Part shown: in pieces, positions 24,181 through 32,769 of the stretch
How the letters are laid out: the number at the start of each line of letters is the position of its first letter
Numbering within the stretch: the stretch's first letter is position 1
Assembly: GCA_045533485.1 (NCBI GenBank)
Contig: JAZSHX010000035.1
Span: forward strand, 1-64,000
Direction of reading: 5' to 3'
DNA length: 64,000 nucleotides
Source: Scatosoma sp045533485
Lineage (GTDB): Bacteria; Bacillota; Clostridia; Christensenellales; Borkfalkiaceae
The notes under the pieces: generated by a model
What the model was told of the DNA's origin: nothing
The model's input: the letters and a program-made list of their open reading frames with translations, nothing else
Databases searched by the model: none
Program-made: the position numbers and the translations under genes

Positions 24181-24238
24181 ATAAAAAAGGCGCTTTGACA
24201 CAGCCTTATAAAAAGGCTTACAATGAAAGGAGAAATGC

Positions 24239-24946
24239 ATGCTCAATATATTGAACGTAACAACGGCAACGCTGATTGCCGACGCGGCGATTTTATGTAT
24301 TATCGCGATATACGCCATCAAATCGTGGAAAAAAGGGTTTGTCAACTGCTTCTTTTCCTTTATTTCGGGGATAGCGGCGCTGTTTTTGGCGTTCGTGCTT
24401 GCCGCGCCGATGATGAAAGCGACGAACGGTTGGTTTGGGCTGCAAAACGCCATCACTGATCCTATCGTGGGCGTATTTTCTAAAATGGTCGGCTTTAATA
24501 TCGACGTGTCCAGCGCGTCCTTGGAAGTGTTGATGGAAGGCAAAACCCTGCCTGCGTTTATCAAAAACGCCATCATTTCCGCTGGCGTGGACGGCGTACC
24601 CCAAGGCACTACGCTTGCGATGATCGTAGGCGGAAAAATCGGGGAATTTGCAACGACGCTTGTAAGCTTTGCTATCGTGTACGTAATTTTGAAAATCGGT
24701 ATCAAAATTTTGCAACGCGTGCTGGGCGATCTTATCCCGAAGCTCCCCGTAATCGGCAAGCTGGACGGTTGGCTGGGGCTGCTTTTGGGCTTGATTGAAG
24801 GATTTTTCCTTGTCAGCGTAGTGATTGCTGTGTTCGCCATTTTGCCCTTTGGTTCGATGGCGCAGTTCTTTGAACAAGGCCTGATTATTAAGTGGCTGTA
24901 CAACCGCAACGTAGTGCACGCAATTTTTAGTTGGTTCTTGGCGTAA
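24239..24946 (+). CDS. CvpA-family membrane protein
   Basis: A 235-residue polytopic protein with an N-terminal helix pair containing AIKSWKKGFVNCFFSFISG, the KG pattern of CvpA-type proteins. Later helices (TTLVSFAIVYVILKIGIKIL and LGLLLGLIEGFFLVSVVIAV) contain the GLxEG turn of that family. An extracytoplasmic loop separates helices 2 and 3. CvpA proteins have been linked to bacteriocin export and envelope stress, but the function here is unknown. AAAGGAG precedes the start. Confidence 0.75.
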   Translation: MLNILNVTTATLIADAAILCIIAIYAIKSWKKGFVNCFFSFISGIAALFLAFVLAAPMMKATNGWFGLQNAITDPIVGVFSKMVGFNIDVSSASLEVLMEGKTLPAFIKNAIISAGVDGVPQGTTLAMIVGGKIGEFATTLVSFAIVYVILKIGIKILQRVLGDLIPKLPVIGKLDGWLGLLLGLIEGFFLVSVVIAVFAILPFGSMAQFFEQGLIIKWLYNRNVVHAIFSWFLA

Positions 24947-24964
24947 AAAATTAAATAACGTATA

Positions 24965-25000
24965 ACGCCCGTTTTGCGACATAGCAAAACGGGCGTATTT
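24965..25000 (+). terminator. Terminator of CvpA-like gene
   Basis: Perfect 13-bp stem ACGCCCGTTTTGC / GCAAAACGGGCGT followed by ATTTT. Confidence 0.9.
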
Positions 25001-25026
25001 TACGCTTTTTATAAGTAAAATAAGGC

Positions 25027-25445
25027 TGTGGATAACGGCAAACAACCGTACCTTGGATAAAATTCCGTGTGTAAAAAAATACAATTATAAAAACGCATAA
25101 ACGACAAAAATCGATAAAAAAAGACAAGAATTGTGCATAAATAGGAGTTATACACACAAGAAAAAATAAAAATGTGGATAACCCACCCCGCTTTACACAC
25201 AGACAAACAAGGAAAAAAGCCGAAATTGTGCCAAAATAAAGGGAAAGACGGCAAAAAACTGTGGATAACTTTACTAAAACCGCAAAAACAACAAAGAGCA
25301 AAACGGTAAACACACTGTGGATAACCATAAAAACGCATCAAAAAAACAGTGTTTTTTCCACCCAAAACAAGGAAAATTACATAAAAAAAGCGAAATTTAT
25401 CCACAAACAAATGTTTTTTGTCAAAAAGGGGCAAAGTTATCCACA
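25027..25445. other. Second DnaA-box cluster (six perfect 9-mers)
   Basis: An intergenic region of about 540 bp without genes. Perfect boxes occur as TGTGGATAA at 25027, 25173, 25260 and 25316, and as TTATCCACA at 25397 and 25437. A TTATACACA variant lies at 25148. Four boxes point one way and the last two the other. No DnaA-trio is seen. It could be the second half of a bipartite origin or a DnaA-titrating or regulatory cluster. Confidence 0.8.
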
Positions 25446-25492
25446 ATGCCAAAAGAGTAAAGAAAAGAGCATAAACGCATAAAGCTTGTCTG

Positions 25493-26764
25493 TCAGCGCA
25501 GGGAAATAAAGCGAACGGACGCGTCTAAAACGGCGGATTTAAGCGCGGTTTCCTTGTACTTTTTATAGCTTTTTTTATTGTATTTTTGCAGGTGCTCTTG
25601 CACGCCGAACAAGTCGCAGCCGCACGCCTTGCACTTTTCAAAAGCCGTATTGAGCTGTGCCGTGAGTGTGCGCTCCGCCGAATAAAACGCGCCGCCGGGC
25701 AAATCGCCTGCGTCCTTGGTTTGTAAAAGCGGTTGCGTTTTGGAATAATCCAAAAGCCCTGCCGTCAGCTTGATTTGTAAACGGAGCGTAGCTGTGCCGT
25801 CCTGACCAACGAGCAGCTTGCGCTTGACGGCGTTGTTTTTGATATTCAACGTGCAGGCGGCGTTGTCAATACCGACGGAAAAAGCCGCAAGCTTCAAATG
25901 CGCTTTCGCTGCGCCCAAAGCAAACGTTTCGTCTTTCGTCAGCGTGCCCACGCGTTTTCCGCGAACGAACAGTGCCGTTTCGCTTGCGCTAAACACGGGC
26001 TTGTCCGTTTGTGCGTTGCCTTGACTGCTTTGGCTGTCTTGTTCGCTTGCTCCGCCCTGACCGCCCGATTGACCGCCTTGCGCGCTTTGACCGTTTTGAT
26101 TTTCTTGACTTCCTTGAATGTTTTCGCTGGGGTTTTCGCCTATTTGTTCCTGTTGCGGCTGAGTTTTAATAATGGGCAAATAGGAAGATTGACTGTCGCC
26201 AAAATAGCCGATGAAAAAGGTGCGCAGGGTAGCGGGCAAGACAAGCCCCACCCGTTCGGCGTGCGGCGAAAGCACTTTTTCCATAGCCAGCGCGCTGGAA
26301 GAATCGACCAGCGACGATACGTTTAACAGCTCCTTTGCCGCCGTGTCGCAGGTGGCGATTAGGCAGTTGTCCGATAGGTATTCGTCCAAAAGGAAGAAAT
26401 CCAGCGCTTCAAACACGTCCGTTTGCACGGTTTTTTCGCCAAGCAGAATAAGTCGACAAAAGACGAGCTTGGGATACCAGCCCGTTTTTGCGTTAATTTC
26501 TTCAAACGCGTCCGCGACCGTTTTGCCGCGGCTGACGATTTGCACCGTTTGCGTGGACGGGCCTTGCTTGCTGGGCTTGGGAATCGCGATTTGCGAAGTG
26601 ACGATAAACGTATCGTCCTGCCTATCCACGCCCACCGCCATAACGATAGCGGTTTTTTGCACGTCGATCATACCCAAATCGCCCGAAAAGAATAGGAAAG
26701 ATAATAGCGCTAAAATCAAAGCGTAATATCGAACGGTGTTTTTTTGATGCGTATTTTTAAGCAT
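25493..26764 (-). CDS. gerC: Spore germination protein GerC family (Ger(x)C)
   Basis: A 423-residue GerAC-type subunit of a nutrient germinant receptor on the spore inner membrane. Family segments include KTAIVMAVGVDRQDDTF and the AEEINAKTGWYPKLVFCRL region. The C-terminal domain contains TLTAQLNTAFEKCKACGCDLFG. Two oddities are visible. The lipobox cysteine expected after the N-terminal hydrophobic stretch is missing (LSFLFFSGDLGMIDV). A linker at about 200-245 is rich in Gln, Asn, Ser and Gly. It overlaps the GerB gene by 8 bp. Confidence 0.92.
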   Translation of the reverse strand: MLKNTHQKNTVRYYALILALLSFLFFSGDLGMIDVQKTAIVMAVGVDRQDDTFIVTSQIAIPKPSKQGPSTQTVQIVSRGKTVADAFEEINAKTGWYPKLVFCRLILLGEKTVQTDVFEALDFFLLDEYLSDNCLIATCDTAAKELLNVSSLVDSSSALAMEKVLSPHAERVGLVLPATLRTFFIGYFGDSQSSYLPIIKTQPQQEQIGENPSENIQGSQENQNGQSAQGGQSGGQGGASEQDSQSSQGNAQTDKPVFSASETALFVRGKRVGTLTKDETFALGAAKAHLKLAAFSVGIDNAACTLNIKNNAVKRKLLVGQDGTATLRLQIKLTAGLLDYSKTQPLLQTKDAGDLPGGAFYSAERTLTAQLNTAFEKCKACGCDLFGVQEHLQKYNKKSYKKYKETALKSAVLDASVRFISLR

Positions 26765-27911
26765 GCGTTTTCTCCTTTTGCGCGGTGGGTTTTTGTTGGG
26801 CTTCGCTTATTTTTCCGTCTTTTCGTCCACCGCCAAGGAAAAACAGTGCCAAGCACGACGGCAAAAGATTGCCAAGCAGCGTGTAGAAAATAAATCCGTA
26901 TCGCCCGAAAAAGCCGTAAATGGCGTTGTAATATTTATTGCAAAACAGTACGAACACAAACGCGCCGACGTTCAAAACAAGCGAAATGAGCGTTTTGTGT
27001 TTGATGGGCAAAAGCCGCGCGGTGAAGTTGGACGCGTACTGCATCGGCGTTGCCACGTAGACGAATAAAACGGCGCATAAAAGATACACGAAAATCAAAT
27101 CCACGCGCCCGATTAGGGTAAGGGGCGGAAAATATTGCGCAATCTTTGCAAAGGCGTAGTGCACACGCGGCGCAACGGACGAAAACAAGCCGTAAAAGAT
27201 AGCCAAAAACAAAAGCGTGCAAAGCGCGCCTACACCGTAGCCGATGGTGATTTTTTTTGCGTCGCCCTTTTGATAGGACATATTTCCCAAAAGCGGCAAC
27301 AAAAGCGCAACGTCTGCAAAATGGGGCGCTGTATATTTGATTGCGTACATGGTATCCCCGAATTTGCGTTCAAACAGCGGAAACAGCGATGTTATATCCG
27401 CTTCAAAGACGGACATAACCATCAAAATGACAAAAGGAATTACGAACAAAAACAGCGATAAATCTCCAAACCGTCCAAGCGTTTTCACTCCGCGCATACA
27501 TAAAAACGCAGAAAAAAAGAAGAAAAACGCAAAAGCAAAGGTCGTGGGCGAAGTGTCGAAAAAGACGGCGTAAACCAGCTTTTCCAAATCCAAAAGCGGT
27601 AAAACGGCGGTAAACAAAAAGAAAAGCGCGTACACCAAGTAGAACGCGTAAATGCCCTTGCCAAGCCGTTCTTCCAAGCGCACAAACAGCGGTTTTTTTG
27701 ATTTGGAAACGGTGTATAAAACACCCAAAAGCACCGCCGTTTGCGATAAAAACTGTAAAAAAGCAGGGAGCAATAAATCGCCGCCTGCAAACTGCGCAAG
27801 CAGGGACGGAAGCTCTAACATTTTATAAATAGGCAACACGAACGCGGCGAAAAGCGCAATTTGTCTGCCGTAAATATGCGAATTTTCAGGGGGATTTAAT
27901 AAAGCGTTCAT
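26757..27911 (-). CDS. gerB: Spore germination permease-like protein GerB family
   Basis: A 384-residue integral membrane subunit of the germinant receptor, related to the APC amino-acid permease superfamily. About ten hydrophobic helices are visible. Diagnostic parts include YGRQIALFAAFVLPIYKMLE and the central LFPLFERKFGDTMYAIKYT. The start ATG at 27911 follows GGAGAG. The gene lies between gerA and gerC in the standard A-B-C order. Confidence 0.92.
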   Translation of the reverse strand: MNALLNPPENSHIYGRQIALFAAFVLPIYKMLELPSLLAQFAGGDLLLPAFLQFLSQTAVLLGVLYTVSKSKKPLFVRLEERLGKGIYAFYLVYALFFLFTAVLPLLDLEKLVYAVFFDTSPTTFAFAFFFFFSAFLCMRGVKTLGRFGDLSLFLFVIPFVILMVMSVFEADITSLFPLFERKFGDTMYAIKYTAPHFADVALLLPLLGNMSYQKGDAKKITIGYGVGALCTLLFLAIFYGLFSSVAPRVHYAFAKIAQYFPPLTLIGRVDLIFVYLLCAVLFVYVATPMQYASNFTARLLPIKHKTLISLVLNVGAFVFVLFCNKYYNAIYGFFGRYGFIFYTLLGNLLPSCLALFFLGGGRKDGKISEAQQKPTAQKEKTHA

Positions 27912-27937
27912 CAAAACTCTCCTTATTTTTTCAAGTT

Positions 27938-29437
27938 TTATTCGTCGTTCAAACGCATGCGTGTTTTATTTTTCGAGCGTAAAGTTTTCGGGCGTTTGGT
28001 TAAGTTTTGCATATTCGTTTTGACAACCGTGTCGCGCAAATCGCGGCGGATAAGCGGCGAAAACGGGGCTAAAATGGGCGTGCCGAAGCTGTCGGCGGAA
28101 ATCAAATACACAAGCAAGAACGCCGTGCAAATGACAATACCCAACGGCCCGATTGCGCCTGCGACCAGCAAGAAAACCCAACGCAAAATAGAGCCCGTTT
28201 CCACAAAGTTTGGCACGGTGTAAAGACAAATCCCCGACAGCGCGACGATGATGATGGCGGGCGTGGATAAAAACCCTGCCGACACCGCCGTTTCACCCAA
28301 AACCAGAGCCCCGACTACGGATAAGGACATACCCACGTATTTGGGCATACGGATACTCGCTTCCTTCAAAATTTCCAAAAGGAAGAGCACCACGAACATT
28401 TCCATAGCGGGGGATAGGGGAAGCTCGCGCACGCTGCTTGCGATGGTCAGCATCAAGCCAAGCGGCAAAAGCTGCATTTTAAAAAGCTGTGCGGAAACGT
28501 AAAACGCCGGCGATAAAATGGCGACAAGCAACGCAAAAAGCCGCAAAAAACGGAAAATCGTTGCCATAAACGGCGACACGAAATAATCTTCGCTGCTTTG
28601 GAAATCTTCCGTTAAAATATACGGCAAAGTGAGCGCGATCGGCGAACCGTCGACAAGGATACCCACGCGCCCTTCCGCTATTTTTGCCGCGAATACGTCG
28701 GGCTTTTCCGTTGTCCCGACCGCACGGAAAACGGAGTGCTTTCGGGGTGCTAACAGCGCCGCGATGTACGAAGAATCGGGCACGATATCTATCGACAGCG
28801 ATTGCAATTTTTTCAAAATTTCGTCTTTTAGCTTGCTATCGCTTGTGCCGTTTAGCCAGCACACGCTCACCGCCGTGTCCGATTGTTTTCCCACGCGCAC
28901 GGTTTGAAAGGAGAGCGCAGGCGATTTTAAGCGTCGTCTAACCAGTGCCATATTCGTTTTGATATCTTCGATAAACCCTTCGCGCGGACCTTTCACGGCA
29001 ATATCCGTAGGCGGCTCGGTAATCGTTCGCACGGGGATAAGCTTTGCCCCAACGATAAAAAGCGTGGGCAGTCCGTCTACAAGCAAAAGCGAATTGCCGT
29101 CTAAAACTTCCTGCACGGCTTCGCCCAACGTTTGCACGATTTTCAGTTCGGGAAACTGCGCCGTTTGCATAACGCTTTGCTCCTTCATCTCATACCTGCC
29201 CCCGTCTTTTTCCGTATTTTCGTTGTTTTTTTGCGTTTTTGAGCAAAGCTGAGAAAAGGAAAACGGGCGCGCGATAAGCTCCCCTAAAAGCTGTTTGTTG
29301 ACTAATCCATCGGCATAGACAAGCGCGCAAGCCACGCCGTCCTGCGTGGCAAACGAATAGGTCAAAACGTCTTCGGACGGCAACGCTTTTTTGACTGTTT
29401 GTACATTTTGTTGCAAATTATTTTTTAAGGTATTCAC
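27938..29437 (-). CDS. gerA: Spore germination protein GerA family
   Basis: A 499-residue A subunit of a germinant receptor. A soluble N-terminal half (PTDIAVKGPREGFIEDIKTN, then LVRRRLKSPAL) is followed by a membrane part with about five helices. The conserved VGRVGILVDGSP-type segment appears as AEGRVGILVDGSPIALTLPY. The chosen start is GTG with a weak ribosome site (TTGGA), so the N-terminus is uncertain. The segment just after residue 75 (KDGGRYEMKEQSVM) comes from a copy of the dispersed repeat. Confidence 0.92.
   Translation of the reverse strand: MNTLKNNLQQNVQTVKKALPSEDVLTYSFATQDGVACALVYADGLVNKQLLGELIARPFSFSQLCSKTQKNNENTEKDGGRYEMKEQSVMQTAQFPELKIVQTLGEAVQEVLDGNSLLLVDGLPTLFIVGAKLIPVRTITEPPTDIAVKGPREGFIEDIKTNMALVRRRLKSPALSFQTVRVGKQSDTAVSVCWLNGTSDSKLKDEILKKLQSLSIDIVPDSSYIAALLAPRKHSVFRAVGTTEKPDVFAAKIAEGRVGILVDGSPIALTLPYILTEDFQSSEDYFVSPFMATIFRFLRLFALLVAILSPAFYVSAQLFKMQLLPLGLMLTIASSVRELPLSPAMEMFVVLFLLEILKEASIRMPKYVGMSLSVVGALVLGETAVSAGFLSTPAIIIVALSGICLYTVPNFVETGSILRWVFLLVAGAIGPLGIVICTAFLLVYLISADSFGTPILAPFSPLIRRDLRDTVVKTNMQNLTKRPKTLRSKNKTRMRLNDE
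29184..29208 (-). repeat. Dispersed motif copy inside gerA
   Basis: Minus strand ACGGGGGCAGGTATGAGATG, in frame in gerA in a poorly conserved stretch. Confidence 0.5.
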
Positions 29438-29480
29438 AATCCAAGTATGTTAAAATTAGATGAAAACTATCCGCTTTTTA

Positions 29481-29509
29481 TTGACTTTTTTGCGCGTGCG
29501 TGGTACACT
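29481..29509 (+). promoter_or_regulatory. Promoter of the trmN6-like / rsmI operon
   Basis: TTGACT (29481), 17-bp spacer, TACACT (29504-29509). Confidence 0.75.
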
Positions 29510-29541
29510 TAATAGGAAGAGAAAAGCAAGGAGAAACGCAG

Positions 29542-30267
29542 GTGGAAAACGCAATCGTATTACAAGAAAACGAAGTGCTGGACGACATGATGCTGGACGG
29601 GCTGAAAATCGTGCAAAACACCAAGCTGTACCGCTTTACGTCCGATTCCGTGCTGCTTTCTAAATTTGCCCAAGCAAAAAATGGGGATACGGTAGCCGAT
29701 TTTTGCGCAGGCAGCGGTATCGTGGCTTTTCATTTCCACGCGCTTAATAGACACGACAAGAAAAATTTAAGCTATACGCTGTTTGAGCTGCAGGAAGAAT
29801 TGTCTGCGCTTTCTAAAAAAACCGCAATATATAACGGCTTTACCGAGTTTGCTTTTGAGCAAGGTCCTTTGCAGGAAACGAGCAAAAAATACAACGAAAG
29901 CTTTTCACTTGTGCTTTGCAATCCGCCTTACGAAAACGGGGGTATTGAAAACGACGATTATAAAAAGGCGATATGCCGAAAGGAAATTACCGTAACGCTC
30001 AAAGATATCACGAAAGCCGCGGCGCGCGTGTTGAAATTTGGCGGAAGGTTTTGTCTTTTGCATCGCGCGGATAGGTTGGCGGAAGTGTGCTACACCTTAA
30101 AGCAAAGCAATATCGAAGTGAAGAAAATTCAATTCGTAGGGGGCAGGGTTGCGTCGAAACCGTATTTGGTGATGGTGGAAGGTGTGAAAGGCGGCAAGCC
30201 CAACTGCCAAATTTTGCCTACCGTTTATAACACGGCGCATAACGCGAAAGGAGAAAACGATGATTAG
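29542..30267 (+). CDS. YabB/TrmN6-type tRNA (adenine-N6) methyltransferase
   Basis: A 241-residue SAM-dependent methyltransferase. Motif I is VADFCAGSGIVAF, and the N6-adenine signature NPPY lies in LVLCNPPYENGG. The N-terminal LQENEVLDDMMLDGLKIVQ, then YRFTSDSVLLSKFA, is the mark of the YabB/TrmN6 group, which modifies A37 of tRNA-Val in E. coli. The GTG start is set by AAGGAG 8 nt upstream. The stop codon overlaps the rsmI start by 8 bp, as in the yabB-yabC order in Bacillus. The tRNA target here is inferred. Confidence 0.88.
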   Translation: MENAIVLQENEVLDDMMLDGLKIVQNTKLYRFTSDSVLLSKFAQAKNGDTVADFCAGSGIVAFHFHALNRHDKKNLSYTLFELQEELSALSKKTAIYNGFTEFAFEQGPLQETSKKYNESFSLVLCNPPYENGGIENDDYKKAICRKEITVTLKDITKAAARVLKFGGRFCLLHRADRLAEVCYTLKQSNIEVKKIQFVGGRVASKPYLVMVEGVKGGKPNCQILPTVYNTAHNAKGENDD

Positions 30268-31063
30268 TTTTGTGGCAACGCCGATAGGAAACTTAAAGGA
30301 TATTACGCTTCGCGCGTTGGAAACGCTTAAAGAAGCGGACGTGATTTTTTGCGAAGATACGCGCCACACCTTAAAGCTGTTGAACGCGTACGAAATCAAA
30401 AAACCTTTGCAAGCGTGCCATAAATTCAACGAAACGCAAGCGGCGCAAAAAATTTTAGAAGCGGCGCGGCGCGGTGAAAAGGTAGCGGTGGTGAGTGACG
30501 CAGGTACGCCCGTTGTGTCCGATCCCGGCAATAAGGTATGCCAAATTTTGCGTGAAGCCGGTGAGCCGTATACGCTCATCCCCGGCGCAAGCGCGTTCGT
30601 GGCGGCGCTCGTGCTGTCGTCGCTCAAAGCGGACAGATTTGCGTTTATCGGGTTTTTGCCCGACAAGGCAAGCGAAAAACGCGCGGTTTTGGAAAAATAT
30701 AAGGATTTAGACTTGACGCTTACCTTCCACAGCGCGCCCCAAGACGTCGACAAGGATATCAAGGCGATGGCGGAAGTGTTTGGCAACAGAAAAGCGGCGG
30801 CTGTGCGCGAAATCACCAAGCTGCACGAAGAAACGCAAATTTTTAACCTGCAAGACGGGTTAGACGGAGAAAAGCGCGGCGAATACGTGTTGGTAGTCGA
30901 AGGCGCAACGCAAAAGGAAAACCCCTTAAACAGCTTGACGGAAAAGGAGCACATTTTACATTATATAAACCAAGGGTTGGACAAAAAGGAAGCGCTCAAA
31001 CGCGCGGCGAAGGATCGCGGCGTGACGAAATCGGCGTTGTATCCGTTTGCAATCGATTTGTAA
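30260..31063 (+). CDS. rsmI: 16S rRNA (cytidine-2'-O)-methyltransferase RsmI
   Basis: A 267-residue enzyme of the tetrapyrrole-methylase fold that makes 2'-O-methyl C1402 in 16S rRNA. It begins MISFVATPIGNLKDITLRAL, followed by DVIFCEDTRHTLKLL and VVSDAGTPVVSDPGNKVCQ, all diagnostic. The C-terminal HTH-like extension (KKEALKRAAKDRGVTKSALY) is present. It is translationally coupled to the upstream methyltransferase gene. Confidence 0.97.
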   Translation: MISFVATPIGNLKDITLRALETLKEADVIFCEDTRHTLKLLNAYEIKKPLQACHKFNETQAAQKILEAARRGEKVAVVSDAGTPVVSDPGNKVCQILREAGEPYTLIPGASAFVAALVLSSLKADRFAFIGFLPDKASEKRAVLEKYKDLDLTLTFHSAPQDVDKDIKAMAEVFGNRKAAAVREITKLHEETQIFNLQDGLDGEKRGEYVLVVEGATQKENPLNSLTEKEHILHYINQGLDKKEALKRAAKDRGVTKSALYPFAIDL

Positions 31064-31115
31064 AGGACATAGAAAAGCAAAAAACGCCGTATACTCTTTT
31101 AAGGAGAAAAAAAAT

Positions 31116-31853
31116 ATGTTTGAATATTATATATTTTTTATGATACTCATTTTAATTGTCGGGGGCTGGTCGTATGCGGCAAGCGCGAAAGTACAGCGCA
31201 CCTTTCAGGCGCAAATGCAAATCGGTACGCGTTCGCACATGACGGGCTACGATACGGCAGTGCGGTTGTTGCGAGCCGGCGGCGTGACGGATATTTCCGT
31301 ACACCGCGTAAAGGGCACGCTCACCGACCATTATCACCCCACCAAAAAGCAGGTGAATTTATCGCAAAGCGTGTACGCGAACGATTCGATTGCCGCCGTG
31401 GCGGTTGCCGCGCACGAAATCGGGCACGTAATGCAAAAAAAGAGTGGGTATGCGCCCTATAAACTGCGCGCGTGGCTTGTGCCTATCACGAATTTCGGCT
31501 CACGTTTGGCGTTGCCCCTTGTGCTCGTCGGGCTTATTTTGGATATTGCCGTGGGCTTTACGCAGGAACAAACGCTTGGGTATATGCTGGCGATGGCAGG
31601 CGTGGCGCTGTACGGGCTTTCGACGGTGTTTGCGCTTGCAACTCTGCCCGTGGAATACAACGCAAGCAAAAGAGCCAAGAAAATGCTTTTAGAGCAAGGC
31701 ATTATCACGGAGCAGGAATTGCCGTATGCTCAGCAAATGCTGGACGCGGCGGCGAAAACGTACGTGGCGGCGTTGGCGACTTCGCTTGTATACTTTTTGC
31801 GGTTTGCCGTTTGGGTGTTGATGATTTTCGGTAACCGTTCGCGGCGCGATTGA
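31116..31853 (+). CDS. YugP-type membrane zinc metallopeptidase
   Basis: A 245-residue membrane protein of the neutral zinc metallopeptidase family (B. subtilis YugP). It has one N-terminal helix (FFMILILIVGGWSYAA), then the zinc site HEIGH at 100-104 (VAVAAHEIGHVMQKKSGY). Two or three further helices follow (LALPLVLVGLILDIAVGF; LGYMLAMAGVALYGLSTVF), with VEYNASKRAKKML carrying a likely third ligand. AAGGAG precedes the ATG. Its substrates are unknown. Confidence 0.92.
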   Translation: MFEYYIFFMILILIVGGWSYAASAKVQRTFQAQMQIGTRSHMTGYDTAVRLLRAGGVTDISVHRVKGTLTDHYHPTKKQVNLSQSVYANDSIAAVAVAAHEIGHVMQKKSGYAPYKLRAWLVPITNFGSRLALPLVLVGLILDIAVGFTQEQTLGYMLAMAGVALYGLSTVFALATLPVEYNASKRAKKMLLEQGIITEQELPYAQQMLDAAAKTYVAALATSLVYFLRFAVWVLMIFGNRSRRD

Positions 31854-31860
31854 CAAGATT

Positions 31861-32592
31861 ATGAAAAAACAAACGGACAGCATAAAATTCGGCGACAAGG
31901 GCGCAGTGCAAATGATTGCGCACAGGGGGCTTTCGGGCTTGGAAACGGAAAACACCTGCGCGGCGTTTGTCGCGGCTGGCGTGAAAAGCTATTTCGGTAT
32001 TGAAACGGACGTGCACGTGACGAAAGATAAGCAGTTTATTTGCGTGCACGACGACAATTTGAAACGCATAGCAGGGTTGGACCTTGTTGTGGAAGAAACC
32101 GGCTTCGCCACGCTTAGAAAGGTGCGCCTTGTGGACAGCAACGGTTTGCAAAGGGAAGATTTGTGTTTGCCGAGCTTAGAAGAATATTTTTCCATTTGTA
32201 AGCGTTATCAAAAAACGGCAGTTTTAGAGCTAAAAAACCCGATGGATAAGGACATGGTATGGGCGATTGCGGAAAAAGCAGTGCAAATGCAAATGCTGGA
32301 AAGCGTGATTTTTATTTCCTTTTCCGCGGAAAATTTGTTGTTTTTGCGGGAAAAATACCCCACGACAAACGCGCAGTTTTTAACGGAAACAGCAACAGAG
32401 CAAGAGCTTGCGTTTATGATAGAAAACCACTTCGACGCCGACCTTTTTGATGGGTGCGTAACCAAAGAAAAGGTGGAAAAACTGCACGCGCACGGATTAA
32501 AAGTCAACGTGTGGACGGTGGATAGCATGGATCAAGCGCAAAAAATGCGCGATTGCGGCGTGGATTTTATTACAAGCAACGTGCTGGAATAA
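31861..32592 (+). CDS. Glycerophosphodiester phosphodiesterase family protein
   Basis: A 243-residue GDPD-family TIM-barrel enzyme that would hydrolyse glycerophosphodiesters to glycerol-3-phosphate and an alcohol. It has AHRGLSGLETENTCAAF with the first catalytic His, FGIETDVHVTKD with the metal-binding Glu and Asp, and HDDNLKRIAG with the second His. The C-terminal VNVWTVDSMDQAQKM is typical. There is no signal peptide, so it is cytoplasmic. It starts 8 bp after the metallopeptidase stop codon without a strong ribosome site. Confidence 0.93.
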   Translation: MKKQTDSIKFGDKGAVQMIAHRGLSGLETENTCAAFVAAGVKSYFGIETDVHVTKDKQFICVHDDNLKRIAGLDLVVEETGFATLRKVRLVDSNGLQREDLCLPSLEEYFSICKRYQKTAVLELKNPMDKDMVWAIAEKAVQMQMLESVIFISFSAENLLFLREKYPTTNAQFLTETATEQELAFMIENHFDADLFDGCVTKEKVEKLHAHGLKVNVWTVDSMDQAQKMRDCGVDFITSNVLE

Positions 32593-32593
32593 A

Positions 32594-32656
32594 TTGACAA
32601 CAAAGGAAAAATATAGTATACTAATACTGTTGTATAAGAAATACAACAGTATTTTT
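32594..32656 (+). promoter_or_regulatory. Consensus promoter running into a hairpin terminator
   Basis: TTGACA (32594), 17-bp spacer, TATACT (32617-32622), immediately followed by a perfect 13-bp stem (AATACTGTTGTAT, loop AAGAA, then its complement) and TTT. The hairpin may simply end the upstream operon. Transcripts from this promoter would be terminated almost at once. Confidence 0.6.
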
Positions 32657-32698
32657 CGACAAAACGGATAAAAATGGCAAAATTTCACAGTGCGATTG

Positions 32699-32726
32699 TT
32701 TACAATGCGCGCGTGTGGGGTATAAA
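32699..32726 (+). promoter_or_regulatory. ftsH promoter
   Basis: TTTACA (32699), 16-bp spacer, TATAAA (32721-32726), 43 bp before the start codon. Confidence 0.65.
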
Positions 32727-32769
32727 TAGACAACTGCGCTTTACATAAAGCGAAAAAAGGAGAACTACA

